Origin: Ruminococcus sp. | GTDB taxonomy: Bacteria; Bacillota; Clostridia; Oscillospirales; Acutalibacteraceae | Direction of reading: 5' to 3' | DNA length: 64,000 bases | Assembly (NCBI GenBank): GCA_017404145.1 | Contig: JAFRCW010000017.1 | Location: 35,693-99,692, forward strand | Shown: positions 8,055-17,642 of the stretch, piece by piece | How positions within the stretch are numbered: the stretch's first letter is position 1 | How the letters are laid out: the number at the start of each line of letters is the position of its first letter | Made by a program: the position numbers and the translations under genes | The notes under the pieces: generated by a model | What the model saw: only the letters and a program-made list of their open reading frames with translations | The model's database searches: none | What the model was told of the DNA's origin: nothing

Positions 8055-10394
8055 ATGGATAAGGAAATTTTCCCGTTCAAGGGACTGTCCGCAGAAGAAG
8101 TGCGGCAGCGTGTCAACGAAGGAAAGGTCAACGCCGCTTCTACTGTCCGGACGAAGTCGGTCAAGCGGATTTTCCGCGATAATATCTGCACGGTGTTCAA
8201 CCTGATCAATGTGATTTTGTTCGTTCTCCTGCTGTCGGTCGGCTCCTACAAGAATCTGCTGTTCATTTTTGTGGTACTGATCAACACTGTCATCGGTATC
8301 GTGCAGGAGATCCGCTCCAAAAGAAGCGTGGACAGGCTTACGATCCTGACGCAGACCAAGCAGAAGGTGATCCGTTCGGGCGAGGTTATTGAGCTGAACA
8401 AGGACGAGCTGGTGCTGGATGATATCATCCTGCTTTCGCGCGGCAATCAGGTGCCCGCCGACTGTACGGTAGTCTCGGGCGAATGTCAGGCGAACGAAAG
8501 TCTTTTGACCGGTGAGTCCGATCTGATCGAAAAGCATGAGGGGGATGAGCTGCTCTCCGGCAGCTTCATCGCCGCGGGATCGGTCTGCTGCCGTGTGATC
8601 CGCGTCGGCGCGGACAGCTACGCCGCTAAACTGAATAACGAAGCGAAGTATATCAAGAAGAATGATTCTCAGATCCTGAGGTCGTTCCGCTTCATCATCA
8701 AGCTGTGTTCCGCGATCATCTTCCCCTTGGGCATCCTGCTCTTTGTGATGAAGTTCTTCGTTCACCAAATGGAGTTGAACGCGTCTGTTGTCTCGACCGT
8801 CGGAGCGCTGGTCGGAATGATCCCGAGCGGGATGGTTCTGCTCACCAGTACCGTTCTGGCGGTGTCGGTCATCCGTCTCGCCCGCAAAAAAGTCCTTATC
8901 AACGAGATGTACTGTATCGAGACCCTGGCGCGCGTGGATGTGCTGTGTCTGGACAAGACCGGTACCCTGACCGCCGAGAAGATGAATGTCTATGATATCT
9001 ATTCCTTCGGTGCAAAGACGGAGGAGATCAAGACCGCTCTTGCCTCTGTTGCCGCGGCGAGCGAGGATCAGAACGCTACCCTAAAGGCGATCGCGGAGGA
9101 TACCAAGGCATATGACATCATCGGGTGCGAGAGCTTTGTGCCGTTTTCCTCCGAGACAAAGTGGTCGGGAGGCAATTTTGCTGACTCAAAAAGCTATATT
9201 ATCGGCGCAGCAGAGTTTGTATTTTCTGATAAAGAAAAATACAAGGCGGTGTATGACAGGATCAACTGTATCACCGAGACCGTGAGAGTGATCGCGCTGG
9301 CGTCATCCTCCAAGAGAGTACAGCGCGGGATTCTGCCCGACGATCTCGAGCCGATGGCGCTTTTATTCCTCAAGGATCAGCTCAGAGAGAATGTGCAGGA
9401 GACTGTCAGCTACTTCAAGGAACAGGGCGTGACGCTGAAGGTCATCTCCGGCGACAGCGTCGATACGGTGAAAAGGATCGCGCTCGACTGCGGTATCGCA
9501 GGCGCCGAGAACGCTGTTGATATGACAACGGTTAAGACGGATGACGAGCTGGGCGAGGCGGCAGAACGCTGTAATGTGTTCGGCAGAGTCACTCCCGCCC
9601 AGAAGAAGAAGCTCATCTTAGCGCTCAAAGCGCGCGGTCACAAGGTCGCGATGACCGGCGACGGCGTCAACGATGTGCTGGCGTTAAAAGAAGCGGACTG
9701 CTCCGTTGCGATGGCGGCGGGCAGCGAAGCGGCGCGCAACGTCTCTCAGCTGGTGCTGGTGGACAACGACTTCGCCGCGATGCCGGATGTGGTCGCCGAG
9801 GGAAGAAGAACCATCAACAACATCGAGCGAAGCTCCTCGCTGTATTTGGTCAAGACAATTTATTCGGTGATTCTTTCGGTGTTCTTCGTGTTTTCTGCGC
9901 TCGCCTACCCGTTCCAGCCGATCCAGCTCTCCCTGATCGGCGCGCTGACGGTGGGATTTCCGTCCTTTGTGCTGGCGCTGCAGCCGAACAAAAATATCGT
10001 CAGAGGCAACTTTACTTTTAATATTATTTCCCGCGCGGCTCCCGCCGCCTTGTGCGTCGCGGCGAACATCATCCTGACTGCGTCGCTGTCGGGCGTGTTC
10101 TCTGTTTCACAGGAGGAGATCTCCACGATCGCGGTGTATATCACTTCGATGATCGGTCTGATGCTGATCGTCAGGCTGTCCTTCCCGATGAACCTGCTCA
10201 GAGGCGCGATGCTGTTTCTCAGTACGGTGGGACTGCTGATCGCGTTCTTGTTCTTCGGCAGCTTTTTCAGTCTTGTGCCGCTTACGGCGAACGCGATATG
10301 GATGTGTATCATCTTCGCTGTGGTGTTTACCGCTGTGTTCCATTTGCTCTATCATTTCGCGGATCGGCTGATTGAGAAGAAAAAGGGGAAATAG
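8055..10394 (+). CDS. Cation-transporting P-type ATPase (CtpE-like)
   Basis: A 779-residue membrane pump. The actuator motif TGES is at 152-155, the phosphorylated aspartate lies in DKTGTLT (300-306), and the hinge motif TGDGVND is near 533. The membrane helices are about 41-80 (two), 211-275 (two) and six in the C-terminal 200 residues. The helix-4 motif is IPSGMVLL rather than the PEGL of Ca/Mg pumps or the CPx of heavy-metal pumps. This matches the CtpE group, for which Ca2+ uptake was reported in mycobacteria. The ion here is therefore likely Ca2+, but not proven. No N-terminal metal-binding domain is present. It is a single gene with its own promoter. Confidence 0.9.
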   Translation: MDKEIFPFKGLSAEEVRQRVNEGKVNAASTVRTKSVKRIFRDNICTVFNLINVILFVLLLSVGSYKNLLFIFVVLINTVIGIVQEIRSKRSVDRLTILTQTKQKVIRSGEVIELNKDELVLDDIILLSRGNQVPADCTVVSGECQANESLLTGESDLIEKHEGDELLSGSFIAAGSVCCRVIRVGADSYAAKLNNEAKYIKKNDSQILRSFRFIIKLCSAIIFPLGILLFVMKFFVHQMELNASVVSTVGALVGMIPSGMVLLTSTVLAVSVIRLARKKVLINEMYCIETLARVDVLCLDKTGTLTAEKMNVYDIYSFGAKTEEIKTALASVAAASEDQNATLKAIAEDTKAYDIIGCESFVPFSSETKWSGGNFADSKSYIIGAAEFVFSDKEKYKAVYDRINCITETVRVIALASSSKRVQRGILPDDLEPMALLFLKDQLRENVQETVSYFKEQGVTLKVISGDSVDTVKRIALDCGIAGAENAVDMTTVKTDDELGEAAERCNVFGRVTPAQKKKLILALKARGHKVAMTGDGVNDVLALKEADCSVAMAAGSEAARNVSQLVLVDNDFAAMPDVVAEGRRTINNIERSSSLYLVKTIYSVILSVFFVFSALAYPFQPIQLSLIGALTVGFPSFVLALQPNKNIVRGNFTFNIISRAAPAALCVAANIILTASLSGVFSVSQEEISTIAVYITSMIGLMLIVRLSFPMNLLRGAMLFLSTVGLLIAFLFFGSFFSLVPLTANAIWMCIIFAVVFTAVFHLLYHFADRLIEKKKGK

Positions 10395-10500
10395 GAATCA
10401 GGAATGAGGAATTAGGAATTAATGTAGGGGCGGGGTTCCATCCCTGCCCTGAACACTGCGTTAATATCAACGCTAAGGGAGGGTGTGGAAGCCCTCCCTT
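10395..10500. repeat. Intergenic repeat remnant after the ATPase gene
   Basis: Contains the AT-rich AATCAGGAATGAGGAATTAGG word, also present near 19.6 and 52.4 kb, then GC-rich arms AGGGAGGG and CCCTCCCT (about 10474-10500). It looks like decayed MITE sequence. The second hairpin may serve as a terminator. Confidence 0.5.
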
Positions 10501-10532
10501 ACGATTATCTTGGAACAATCGTGTAACTTTTA

Positions 10533-10561
10533 TTGTAAATGAATTTGCGTTATGATACTAT
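10533..10561 (+). promoter_or_regulatory. Promoter of the dockerin-GH53 operon
   Basis: TTGTAA (10533-10538), 17-base spacer and TACTAT (10556-10561). The ribosome binding site GGGAGG lies before the ATG at 10601. Confidence 0.5.
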
Positions 10562-10600
10562 GAGAGTGAAATAGTATTCTCTGAAAGGGAGGCAACCAAA

Positions 10601-11731
10601 ATGAAAACCAAAAGAACCATCAGCGTACTGTTAGCCGTCCTGATGTTGTCGGCGATGATCCCGCTGAGCGTGATCTCTGCTCACGCGGGTGGTCCCGAAT
10701 CTTACACCGTGACATTCAACCCGAACGGGGGTGAGGGTGAGATGGATTCCATGACAGCGGAACAGGGAACGCCCTTTAAGCTGCCGTGGCCCGACTTCAC
10801 ACCGCCCAGAGGAAAGTCGTTTGATCGCTGGGATCTCGGAAATCCCGGCGAGTATGTCAACATCACCGGCAACACGGAGCTTGTCGCGCAGTGGATCGAC
10901 TGCGACGAGCTGGAGATCATTGTCTGTGATACGAACGGCAACGAAGGCGTCGGCGGCACGGTGTCGCTGGGAGAGGACCAAGGTACCCATCTGATCGAAA
11001 AGTTTTCTCAGACCTATTTCCCGACGGTTCATCTTTCCGCAAAGGCGGACGAGGGATATACCTTTGTCGAATTTCGAAACAGCATGGGCTATACCTACAG
11101 CACCGATAATCCGTGGAGCTTCACCCGTCCGGACAGCCCGCTGTTCAAGATCTACGCGGTGTTCCGCTATACTGCCGTCAAGCAGATCGAGACGCTGCTT
11201 GTTCTGCCCTGTGTCGGAGATACATATAATCCGGCTTACGGCGCTTTTGCGTTCGCTGATCCGACTGTGAATTATTATGTGCAGAGCGCATTCTGGTATG
11301 ATGCTGAGACGGGTCTCGAGCCTGAGAAATTTGAGTATGGGCACGAGTACTATGCCGATATCAACGTTTCCTGCAAGGACGGCTATGCCTTCGCCGATGC
11401 AAGCAGTCTGCTCGTCACCGTCAACAGCTATAAGGCGGCGAACTTTATGATCATGGGTAGTTTGATCAACATCAAGACCCCTAATTACAAGGTCACGGAC
11501 TATCCGCTGATTCTCGGCGACGCGGACAACGACGGCAAGATCTCCGTGCTGGATGCGACGACGATTCAGAAGAAGCTAGCCAATATTATTACGGATGAAA
11601 CCGGCAGGATCGCTCACTGCGGCGACGTCACACAGGATATTCTCGACATCACCGACGCAACCTATATCCAGAAGTATCTGGCGCATATTCCCGTGCCGTA
11701 TGAAATTGGCGAGAATATGGTGAAGGGATGA
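10601..11731 (+). CDS. Secreted dockerin protein with InlB-type repeat
   Basis: A 376-residue exported protein. The signal peptide is residues 1-29 (cleavage after SAHA). A listeria/bacterial-repeat-like module follows at about 35-98 (YTVTFNPNGGEGEMDSMTAE to LVAQW), then a further beta-rich region. A type I dockerin lies at 305-364, with Ca2+ loops DADNDGKISVLDAT and DVTQDILDITDAT, each followed by IQK. The dockerin predicts attachment to a cohesin on a scaffold or cell surface. No catalytic domain is recognised. It overlaps the GH53 gene by four bases (ATGA), so the two products are coexpressed and probably assembled together. Confidence 0.88.
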   Translation: MKTKRTISVLLAVLMLSAMIPLSVISAHAGGPESYTVTFNPNGGEGEMDSMTAEQGTPFKLPWPDFTPPRGKSFDRWDLGNPGEYVNITGNTELVAQWIDCDELEIIVCDTNGNEGVGGTVSLGEDQGTHLIEKFSQTYFPTVHLSAKADEGYTFVEFRNSMGYTYSTDNPWSFTRPDSPLFKIYAVFRYTAVKQIETLLVLPCVGDTYNPAYGAFAFADPTVNYYVQSAFWYDAETGLEPEKFEYGHEYYADINVSCKDGYAFADASSLLVTVNSYKAANFMIMGSLINIKTPNYKVTDYPLILGDADNDGKISVLDATTIQKKLANIITDETGRIAHCGDVTQDILDITDATYIQKYLAHIPVPYEIGENMVKG

Positions 11732-13260
11732 TGAAGAAGAAAGCGTTCAGGATCGCGCTTTCTCTTCTGCTGTGTCTGCCGCTGCTATTCAGCGCGGCGG
11801 TTTGCGCTTCGGCAAAGCAGATCACAGCGGGAGATATCACGATAGAAAGCATCGACTTTCAGCGCGAGGATTTTATCCGGGGAATGGACGTTTCCTCTTT
11901 GATCTCACTGGAAAACGCAGGGGTCAAATATTTTGACGAAAAGGGCAGAGAGACCGACCTGCTGAAGCTCCTTGCCCAAAACGGCGTCAACTATATCCGC
12001 GTCAGGGTGTGGAACGATCCCTATGACGAAGAGGGCAGAGGCTACGGCGGCGGAAGCTGTGACGTCAATACCGCTTGCGAAATCGGCAGGAGAGCCGCAA
12101 AGTACGGGATGAAGCTGCTGGTCGACTTCCACTATTCCGACTTCTGGGCGGATCCTTCGAAACAGAAGGCTCCCAAGGCGTGGGAGAACGGTTCCGTTAA
12201 GGAGAAAGAAGACGCGCTCTACGACTTCACTTTCAGCTCTCTCAAAGATATCCGTGACGCGGGCGCCGATATCGGGATGGTACAGATCGGCAACGAGACG
12301 ACCTCCGGCATAGCAGGCGTATCTGACTTTGCCGATATGGCGAAGCTTTTCCAAGCCGGCAGCAGAGCGGTGAGAGCGTTTGACCGGAATATTTTGGTCG
12401 CGATCCACTTCACCAACCCCGACCGCACCGATACAATGAAGTGGTACGCAGATTGTCTTGATGAATACAGCGTTGACTATGACGTCTTTGCCGCCTCCTA
12501 CTATCCGTTCTGGCACGGCAGCCTGACGAATCTTAACGAGGTACTCAGCTACGCCGCTCAGGAATACGGAAAGCTTACGATGGTCGCGGAGACATCCTAT
12601 CCCTATACCCTTGCGGACTCGGACGGTCATCCCAACACCGTGAATCAGTGGAACAACTCCACGGGCGATGATCTTCTCTGGGATTTCACCCCGCAGGGGC
12701 AGGCAGAAGAAATCAGAGCGGTGATGAACGCTGTCAACAATGTTTCTGACGCCAAAGGACTGGGCGTTTTCTACTGGGAGGGCGCGTGGATCTCGGTCGG
12801 CGATACCACCGGACTCCCGGGCGATGAGTATGACGCGCAGGTCGAGCGTAATTCTGCGCTCTGGGAGCAGTACGGCTGCGGCTGGGCTGCATCCTATGCG
12901 GGCGAATTTGATCCCGACGACGCGGGCAAGTACTACGGCGGCTGCGCTGTGGATAACCAGACCTTCTTTGACGCAGGCGGCAAAGCCCTGCCGTCTTTAA
13001 AAGCGTTTATGGCGGTTCAGGGCTTTACACGTTCCTATTATCTCGGCGACGCGGATACGGACGGTACTGTCAGCGTGCTGGACGCCACCGCGATCCAAAA
13101 GCATCTGGCGAGTCTGATACGTCTTTCCGACGAGGGAGCGCTCGCGGCAGATGTGGAAGAAAGCGGACAGGAAATCAATATTCTCTGCGCTACCTATATC
13201 CAAAAGTACTTAGCTGTTTTAGAAACAGGCTGTCCTGTCGGCGCGCTCAGGTTCGTATAA
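11728..13260 (+). CDS. GH53 arabinogalactan endo-beta-1,4-galactanase with dockerin
   Basis: A 510-residue secreted glycoside hydrolase that cuts beta-1,4-galactan side chains of pectin. The signal peptide is 1-29. GH53 signatures are GMDVSS (52-57), VRVWNDP (92-98), DFHYSDFWADP (133-143), the acid/base Glu190 in MVQIGNE and the nucleophile Glu288 in VAETSYP. A type I dockerin occupies 438-497. Its first loop (DADTDGTVSVLDAT) is canonical, but the second (DVEESGQEINILCAT) has lost the usual Asp-Gly residues, so Ca2+ binding there may be weak. The start overlaps the upstream dockerin gene. It is followed by a terminator. Confidence in the enzyme family is high. Confidence 0.95.
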   Translation: MMKKKAFRIALSLLLCLPLLFSAAVCASAKQITAGDITIESIDFQREDFIRGMDVSSLISLENAGVKYFDEKGRETDLLKLLAQNGVNYIRVRVWNDPYDEEGRGYGGGSCDVNTACEIGRRAAKYGMKLLVDFHYSDFWADPSKQKAPKAWENGSVKEKEDALYDFTFSSLKDIRDAGADIGMVQIGNETTSGIAGVSDFADMAKLFQAGSRAVRAFDRNILVAIHFTNPDRTDTMKWYADCLDEYSVDYDVFAASYYPFWHGSLTNLNEVLSYAAQEYGKLTMVAETSYPYTLADSDGHPNTVNQWNNSTGDDLLWDFTPQGQAEEIRAVMNAVNNVSDAKGLGVFYWEGAWISVGDTTGLPGDEYDAQVERNSALWEQYGCGWAASYAGEFDPDDAGKYYGGCAVDNQTFFDAGGKALPSLKAFMAVQGFTRSYYLGDADTDGTVSVLDATAIQKHLASLIRLSDEGALAADVEESGQEINILCATYIQKYLAVLETGCPVGALRFV

Positions 13261-13275
13261 TACTAATCAGAAATT

Positions 13276-13319
13276 GCCGTTTTTTGTCCTCTCCCGGACG
13301 AAAGACGGCTTTCTTTTTT
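13276..13319 (+). terminator. Terminator of the dockerin-GH53 operon
   Basis: GCCGT (13276-13280) pairs with ACGGC (13305-13309), with an inner GTCC/GGAC stem, followed by TTTCTTTTTT. Confidence 0.7.
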
Positions 13320-13452
13320 ATCGGGTAGAATTCAATCAAAATTTATCATTCTTATTTGTCATAATAACCAGTATTTTTCCGTCATTTTGAATAAAACTAT
13401 ACAAAACTCTTTGCACAAATGGCTGAAATTGATTGAGTTTGATTATTTTTGC

Positions 13453-13481
13453 TTGAATTTGAGCAAGCTTACTGCTATAAT
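13453..13481 (+). promoter_or_regulatory. Promoter of the fructose operon with possible FruR operator
   Basis: TTGAAT (13453-13458), 17-base spacer, TATAAT (13476-13481). Upstream and overlapping, repeated words of the form TTGATTGAGTTTGA and TTGAATTTGAGC (about 13430-13465) resemble the direct-repeat operators of DeoR-type regulators, suggesting autoregulation by FruR. Confidence 0.6.
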
Positions 13482-13546
13482 AACAATAGCAGAAGCTACA
13501 GGTATCATCATCCGTAAAATATGCTTGTTTTCAGAGGTGAATTCAG

Positions 13547-14296
13547 TTGCTTACTCAGGAAAGATACGAGATGATACTCTCCATCTTATCGGAGAGAGAC
13601 GCGGTTACTGTCGCGGAGCTTTCCGCGGAGCTCAGAACATCGGAATCCACCATCCGCAGAGACCTCAACAACCTTGCCGAAGCGGGCAAGCTCAACAAAG
13701 TGTTCGGCGGTGCGACCTCCATCAAGATGGGTCCGGGAGTAGAGGACATTCCCTTTGAGAGCAGAGAATCCGCGATGAGCGATGAAAAGACCGCGATCGG
13801 GCGCTACGCCGCCACTTTGATCCGCGACGGCGATCTGGTATTTATCGACGCGGGCACCACCACCTATCGGCTGATCGATTTTTTGACCAACAAAAAGGCG
13901 ACCTATGTGACCAACGGCGTCGCCCATTCGAGAAAGCTGGTGCAGGGCGGCTTCAAGACCTACATCATCTCCGGACGCGTCAAGCCCGTGACGGAGGCGG
14001 TTGTCGGTCATAACGGGATAGAAGTGCTCTCAAAGTTCAACTTCACCAAGGCGTTTATGGGAACAAACGGCATCGACGCGCGCGCCGGCTTCACGACCCC
14101 CGAGCTGGATGAGGGTCAGCTCAAGGAGGCGGCGGTGAAGAACAGCTATATGACCTTTGTGCTCTCCGATCATACCAAATTCAGAAAGATTTATCCGATC
14201 ACCTTCGCCTCTCTCAAGAATGCTTGTATTATCACCGATTATGTTCCTTATGAACGTTTTAAGGAATTTACCATCATCAAGGAGGTTATGACATGA
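13547..14296 (+). CDS. fruR: DeoR-family fructose operon repressor
   Basis: A 249-residue regulator. The N-terminal winged helix (1-57) holds the DeoR signature VTVAELSAELRTSESTIRRD. The C-terminal sugar-phosphate sensor domain has VFIDAGTTTYRL and VTNG motifs. The start codon is TTG at 13547 with GAGGTGA seven bases upstream. It overlaps fruK by four bases and heads the operon. In Firmicutes the effector of this type is fructose-1-phosphate or fructose-1,6-bisphosphate. The symbol is assigned from this context. Confidence 0.88.
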   Translation: MLTQERYEMILSILSERDAVTVAELSAELRTSESTIRRDLNNLAEAGKLNKVFGGATSIKMGPGVEDIPFESRESAMSDEKTAIGRYAATLIRDGDLVFIDAGTTTYRLIDFLTNKKATYVTNGVAHSRKLVQGGFKTYIISGRVKPVTEAVVGHNGIEVLSKFNFTKAFMGTNGIDARAGFTTPELDEGQLKEAAVKNSYMTFVLSDHTKFRKIYPITFASLKNACIITDYVPYERFKEFTIIKEVMT

Positions 14297-15195
14297 TTTA
14301 TACCGTAACATTCAGTCCGTCCATCGACTATGTGGTACATCTCTCCAATATGCGGTTCAATGTGACCAACCGTACCGATTCCGAAGAGTACTACTACGGC
14401 GGCAAAGGCATCAATGTCTCCCAGATCCTCTCTGAGCTTGATCTGGAGAGTACGGCGCTGGGTTTTGTCGCAGGCTTCACCGGCGACGCGATCGAGAAGG
14501 GTATCCGCAGCATGGGCGTGAATACCGATTTCATCAAGCTCCCCGTAGGCAATTCGAGAATCAATATCAAGATCAAGGCGGGCGCCGAGACGGAGATCAA
14601 CGCGCAGGGTCCCGATATCCCCGAGTTTGCGCTGCGTACCCTGATGGAACAGATCGACCGGATCCAGAGCGGCGACATTCTGGTTCTGGCGGGTTCCGTG
14701 CCGCGCTCTATGCCCGACGATATCTATGAGAAGATCCTCGAGAGGATCGAGGGCAGAAACATTATGGTTGTGATCGACGCGACCAAGAAGCTGCTGGTCA
14801 ATTCTCTGAAGTATCATCCCTTTGTCATCAAGCCCAACCGTCAGGAGCTCTCCGAGATCTTTAACGCCGAGGTAGAGACACAGGCGGATGTAGAAAAATA
14901 CGCCGCAAAGCTCAGAGAAATGGGCGCGAGAAACGTCATCGTTTCCTTAGGCAGAAAGGGCGCGTATCTGCTCGATGAGAACGGCGAGAGCCATTCCTAC
15001 GGTATTGCCAAGGGCGTCGCGATCAACACCGTCGGCGCGGGTGATTCGATGGTAGCGGGCTTCTTAGCGGGCTATCTCAAGACGAAGGACTATGACTACG
15101 CCTTAAAGCTCGGTTCCGCGTGCGGCTCGGCGACTTCCTTCTCTCCCGGCCTTGCGTCCAGAGAGATGATCGACAAGGTTCTGCAGACCCTATAA
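14293..15195 (+). CDS. fruK: 1-phosphofructokinase
   Basis: A 300-residue PfkB-family kinase that converts fructose-1-phosphate and ATP to fructose-1,6-bisphosphate. It starts MIYTVTFSPSIDYVVH and carries the first PfkB signature (YYYGGKGINVSQIL, residues 37-50) and the second (NTVGAGDSMVAGF, near 246-258) with the catalytic Asp in GAGDS. Translation is coupled to fruR through ATGA. Tagatose-6-phosphate kinase is the main alternative in this family, but the neighbouring fructose PTS permease settles the substrate. Confidence 0.93.
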   Translation: MIYTVTFSPSIDYVVHLSNMRFNVTNRTDSEEYYYGGKGINVSQILSELDLESTALGFVAGFTGDAIEKGIRSMGVNTDFIKLPVGNSRINIKIKAGAETEINAQGPDIPEFALRTLMEQIDRIQSGDILVLAGSVPRSMPDDIYEKILERIEGRNIMVVIDATKKLLVNSLKYHPFVIKPNRQELSEIFNAEVETQADVEKYAAKLREMGARNVIVSLGRKGAYLLDENGESHSYGIAKGVAINTVGAGDSMVAGFLAGYLKTKDYDYALKLGSACGSATSFSPGLASREMIDKVLQTL

Positions 15196-15219
15196 ATAAA
15201 ATTTTTATTCAGGATTCAG

Positions 15220-15254
15220 GCTGTACTCCTACGTGCGTGTTTTCAAAGTACAGC
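15220..15254 (+). other. Hairpin in the fruK-fruA spacer
   Basis: GCTGTACT (15220-15227) pairs with AGTACAGC (15247-15254) across a 19-base loop and has no U-tract. It may be an mRNA stability or processing element that sets relative fruK and fruA levels. Confidence 0.4.
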
Positions 15255-15300
15255 TGATATAGATAGTTTATATTCAAATAAAATGAAAGGAGAGTAAACT

Positions 15301-17223
15301 ATGCGAATCACCGATTTGTTAAAGGCTGACGGCATCGCCTTAGGCGTAAAATTAGCTGACAAACAAGCGGCTATCGACAAGCTGGTTTCTCTGCACGACA
15401 AGTGCGGAAACCTCAAGGACGCCAAAGCCTACAAGGAGGGCATCATTAAGCGTGAAGAGATGGGCACCACCGCGATCGGTATGGAGGTTGCGATCCCTCA
15501 TGCGAAGAGTGAAGCTGTCAAGGCTCCCGCTCTCGCGGCGGTTACCGTTCCGGACGGCGTAGACTATGAGTCTCCCGACGGCGCTCCCTGCAAGCTCATC
15601 TTTATGATAGCGGCGACATTAGACGGTGATGTTCACCTCGAGGTGCTGGCTCGCTTGATGCAGATGCTGATGCACGAGGACTTCACCGCGAAGCTCAAAG
15701 CGGCGAAAACTCCGAAAGAGTTCTTAGCTATCATCGACGAGCAGGAGACCAAGCAGTTCCCCGAAGAGGCTGCGGCTCCCGAGGCGAAGAGAGACGGCTA
15801 TCAGGTCTTAGCAGTCACTGCCTGCCCCACCGGCATCGCTCACACCTATATGGCGGCGGAATCGCTCCAGAAGGCGGGCGACGAGATGGGTATCTCCATC
15901 AAGGTTGAGACCAACGGCTCCGGCGGTGCGAAGAACGTTCTGACCGCTGAAGAGATCGCCGGCTGTGACGGCATCATCATTGCGGCTGATAAGAACGTTG
16001 AGACCGCGCGCTTTGACGGCAAGCCCGTTTATTCCACCAAGGTTGCCGACGGCATCCATAAACCCAAGGAACTGATCAACAAGATCATCAACAAAGAGGT
16101 CGCGGTATTCCACAGCGATCAGAAGGCTCCCGCTGCTTCGGCAGGCGGCGAGTCCGCCGGCAGAAAGGTCTATAAGCACCTGATGAACGGCGTCTCCCAT
16201 ATGCTCCCGTTCGTTGTCGCAGGCGGTATCTTCATCGCGATCGCATTCCTGATCGATACCTTCGCAGGCAACGCGGGTTCTCCCGACTTCGGTTCCGTGA
16301 ACGCTGTCGCGGCGTTCTTCAAGACCATCGGCGGCGTAGCCTTCAACCTGATGGTTCCGATCCTCGCCGGCTTTATCGCAATGTCTATTGCTGACCGTCC
16401 CGGCTTGCTCGTTGGTTTGGTAGGCGGCTTCTTAGCTACCTCCGGCGCGACCTTCATCCTGCCCGGCGGCGATGTTCCCTCCGGCTTCTTAGGCGGTTTG
16501 CTTGCAGGCTTTGCCGGCGGTTACATGATGCTCGGCATCGAGAAGATGTGCTCCAAGTTCCCGCGCTCCTTAGAGGGTATCAAGCCCGTTCTGGTATTCC
16601 CGCTCCTCGGCTTGGGCGGTATCGCGGTGATCATGTGCGCTGTTAACCCGATCATGGGTATCATCAACAACGCGATGAACAACGCGCTGGTTGCTATGTC
16701 TGAGAACGAAGCGCTGATCATCCCGCTGTGCGCACTGCTCGCCGGTATGATGGCGATCGATATGGGCGGTCCCTTCAACAAGGCTGCTTACGTATTTGCG
16801 ACCGGTATGCTGTCCTTCCAGACAGATGCCGCTTATATGATCATGGCTGCTGTTATGATCGGCGGTATGGTACCTCCTCTGGCGATCGCTCTTTCCACCA
16901 CCTTCTTCAAGTCCCGCTGGACTGACGAGGAGAGAAGAAACGCTCCCGTCAACTACATCATGGGTCTGTCCTTCATCACTGAGGGCGCGATCCCCTACGC
17001 TGCGGGTCATCCGCTGCAGGTCATCCCGTCCTGTATCGTTGGCTCCGCTGCCGCAGGCGCTCTGTCCGCGCTCTTCGGCTGTAAGCTGATGGCTCCTCAC
17101 GGCGGCGTGTTCGTATTCGCCACCATGCAGGGCACATGGTATCTCTATATTGCGGCACTCGCGATCGGCGCTGTGCTCGGTATGCTGATGCTCGCGATCT
17201 TAAAGAGACCCATCAAGAAATAA
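15301..17223 (+). CDS. fruA: Fructose PTS transporter, EIIABC fusion
   Basis: A 640-residue permease that imports fructose as fructose-1-phosphate. Domains in order are EIIA (1-150, phosphorylated His67 in AIPHAKSE), EIIB (168-265, phosphorylated Cys175 in ACPTGIAHT) and EIIC (from about 288; NGVSHMLPFVVAGG marks its start) with eight or more membrane segments to the end. The linkers are Glu/Ala/Pro-rich at 151-165 and 274-285. AAAGGAGAG precedes the ATG by seven bases. It follows fruK in the same operon. Confidence 0.96.
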   Translation: MRITDLLKADGIALGVKLADKQAAIDKLVSLHDKCGNLKDAKAYKEGIIKREEMGTTAIGMEVAIPHAKSEAVKAPALAAVTVPDGVDYESPDGAPCKLIFMIAATLDGDVHLEVLARLMQMLMHEDFTAKLKAAKTPKEFLAIIDEQETKQFPEEAAAPEAKRDGYQVLAVTACPTGIAHTYMAAESLQKAGDEMGISIKVETNGSGGAKNVLTAEEIAGCDGIIIAADKNVETARFDGKPVYSTKVADGIHKPKELINKIINKEVAVFHSDQKAPAASAGGESAGRKVYKHLMNGVSHMLPFVVAGGIFIAIAFLIDTFAGNAGSPDFGSVNAVAAFFKTIGGVAFNLMVPILAGFIAMSIADRPGLLVGLVGGFLATSGATFILPGGDVPSGFLGGLLAGFAGGYMMLGIEKMCSKFPRSLEGIKPVLVFPLLGLGGIAVIMCAVNPIMGIINNAMNNALVAMSENEALIIPLCALLAGMMAIDMGGPFNKAAYVFATGMLSFQTDAAYMIMAAVMIGGMVPPLAIALSTTFFKSRWTDEERRNAPVNYIMGLSFITEGAIPYAAGHPLQVIPSCIVGSAAAGALSALFGCKLMAPHGGVFVFATMQGTWYLYIAALAIGAVLGMLMLAILKRPIKK

Positions 17224-17300
17224 TATCCCCATCTGATATTGTGCCGCGGGGCGTATCCCGCTCCGCGGCATAGATAAGCAAAAACAAAGGAGAATGTATT

Positions 17301-17564
17301 ATGGTATCCAAACAGGTAACTTTAGTAAACGCTCAGGGTTTTCATATGAGACCCGCTTCGATGTTTGCCGCCGCGATGGCGAAGTATCAGTCTAACATCT
17401 TTCTGCGCTACAACGGCGCGGATCATAACGCGAAGTCTCTTTTAAACATCATCGCAGCCTGCATCAAGTGCGGAGCGACCGTAGAGGTCGTCTGCGACGG
17501 CCCCGATGAGAACGAGGCGCTGGCTGAGGCGGTACAGCTCATCGAGAGCGGTCTCGGCGAATAA
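17301..17564 (+). CDS. ptsH: Phosphocarrier protein HPr
   Basis: An 87-residue PTS phosphocarrier. His15 in GFHMRPAS accepts phosphate from enzyme I and passes it to EIIA. Ser46 in AKSLLNI is the regulatory site phosphorylated by HPr kinase in Firmicutes, so a role in CcpA-type catabolite control is likely. It lies between fruA and enzyme I with spacers under 80 bases. Confidence 0.95.
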   Translation: MVSKQVTLVNAQGFHMRPASMFAAAMAKYQSNIFLRYNGADHNAKSLLNIIAACIKCGATVEVVCDGPDENEALAEAVQLIESGLGE

Positions 17565-17642
17565 CTTTGAAAATCCATCCCGCTTCGGTTTCGGGGCGGG
17601 ATATTGTCTTTATATCTGAACACATTAAAAGAGGTGAAAACT

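Noticed and set aside
8031..8768. Minus-strand ORF of 245 codons opposite the P-type ATPase
   Set aside because: Antisense shadow of a gene with clear ATPase motifs; no start signal.
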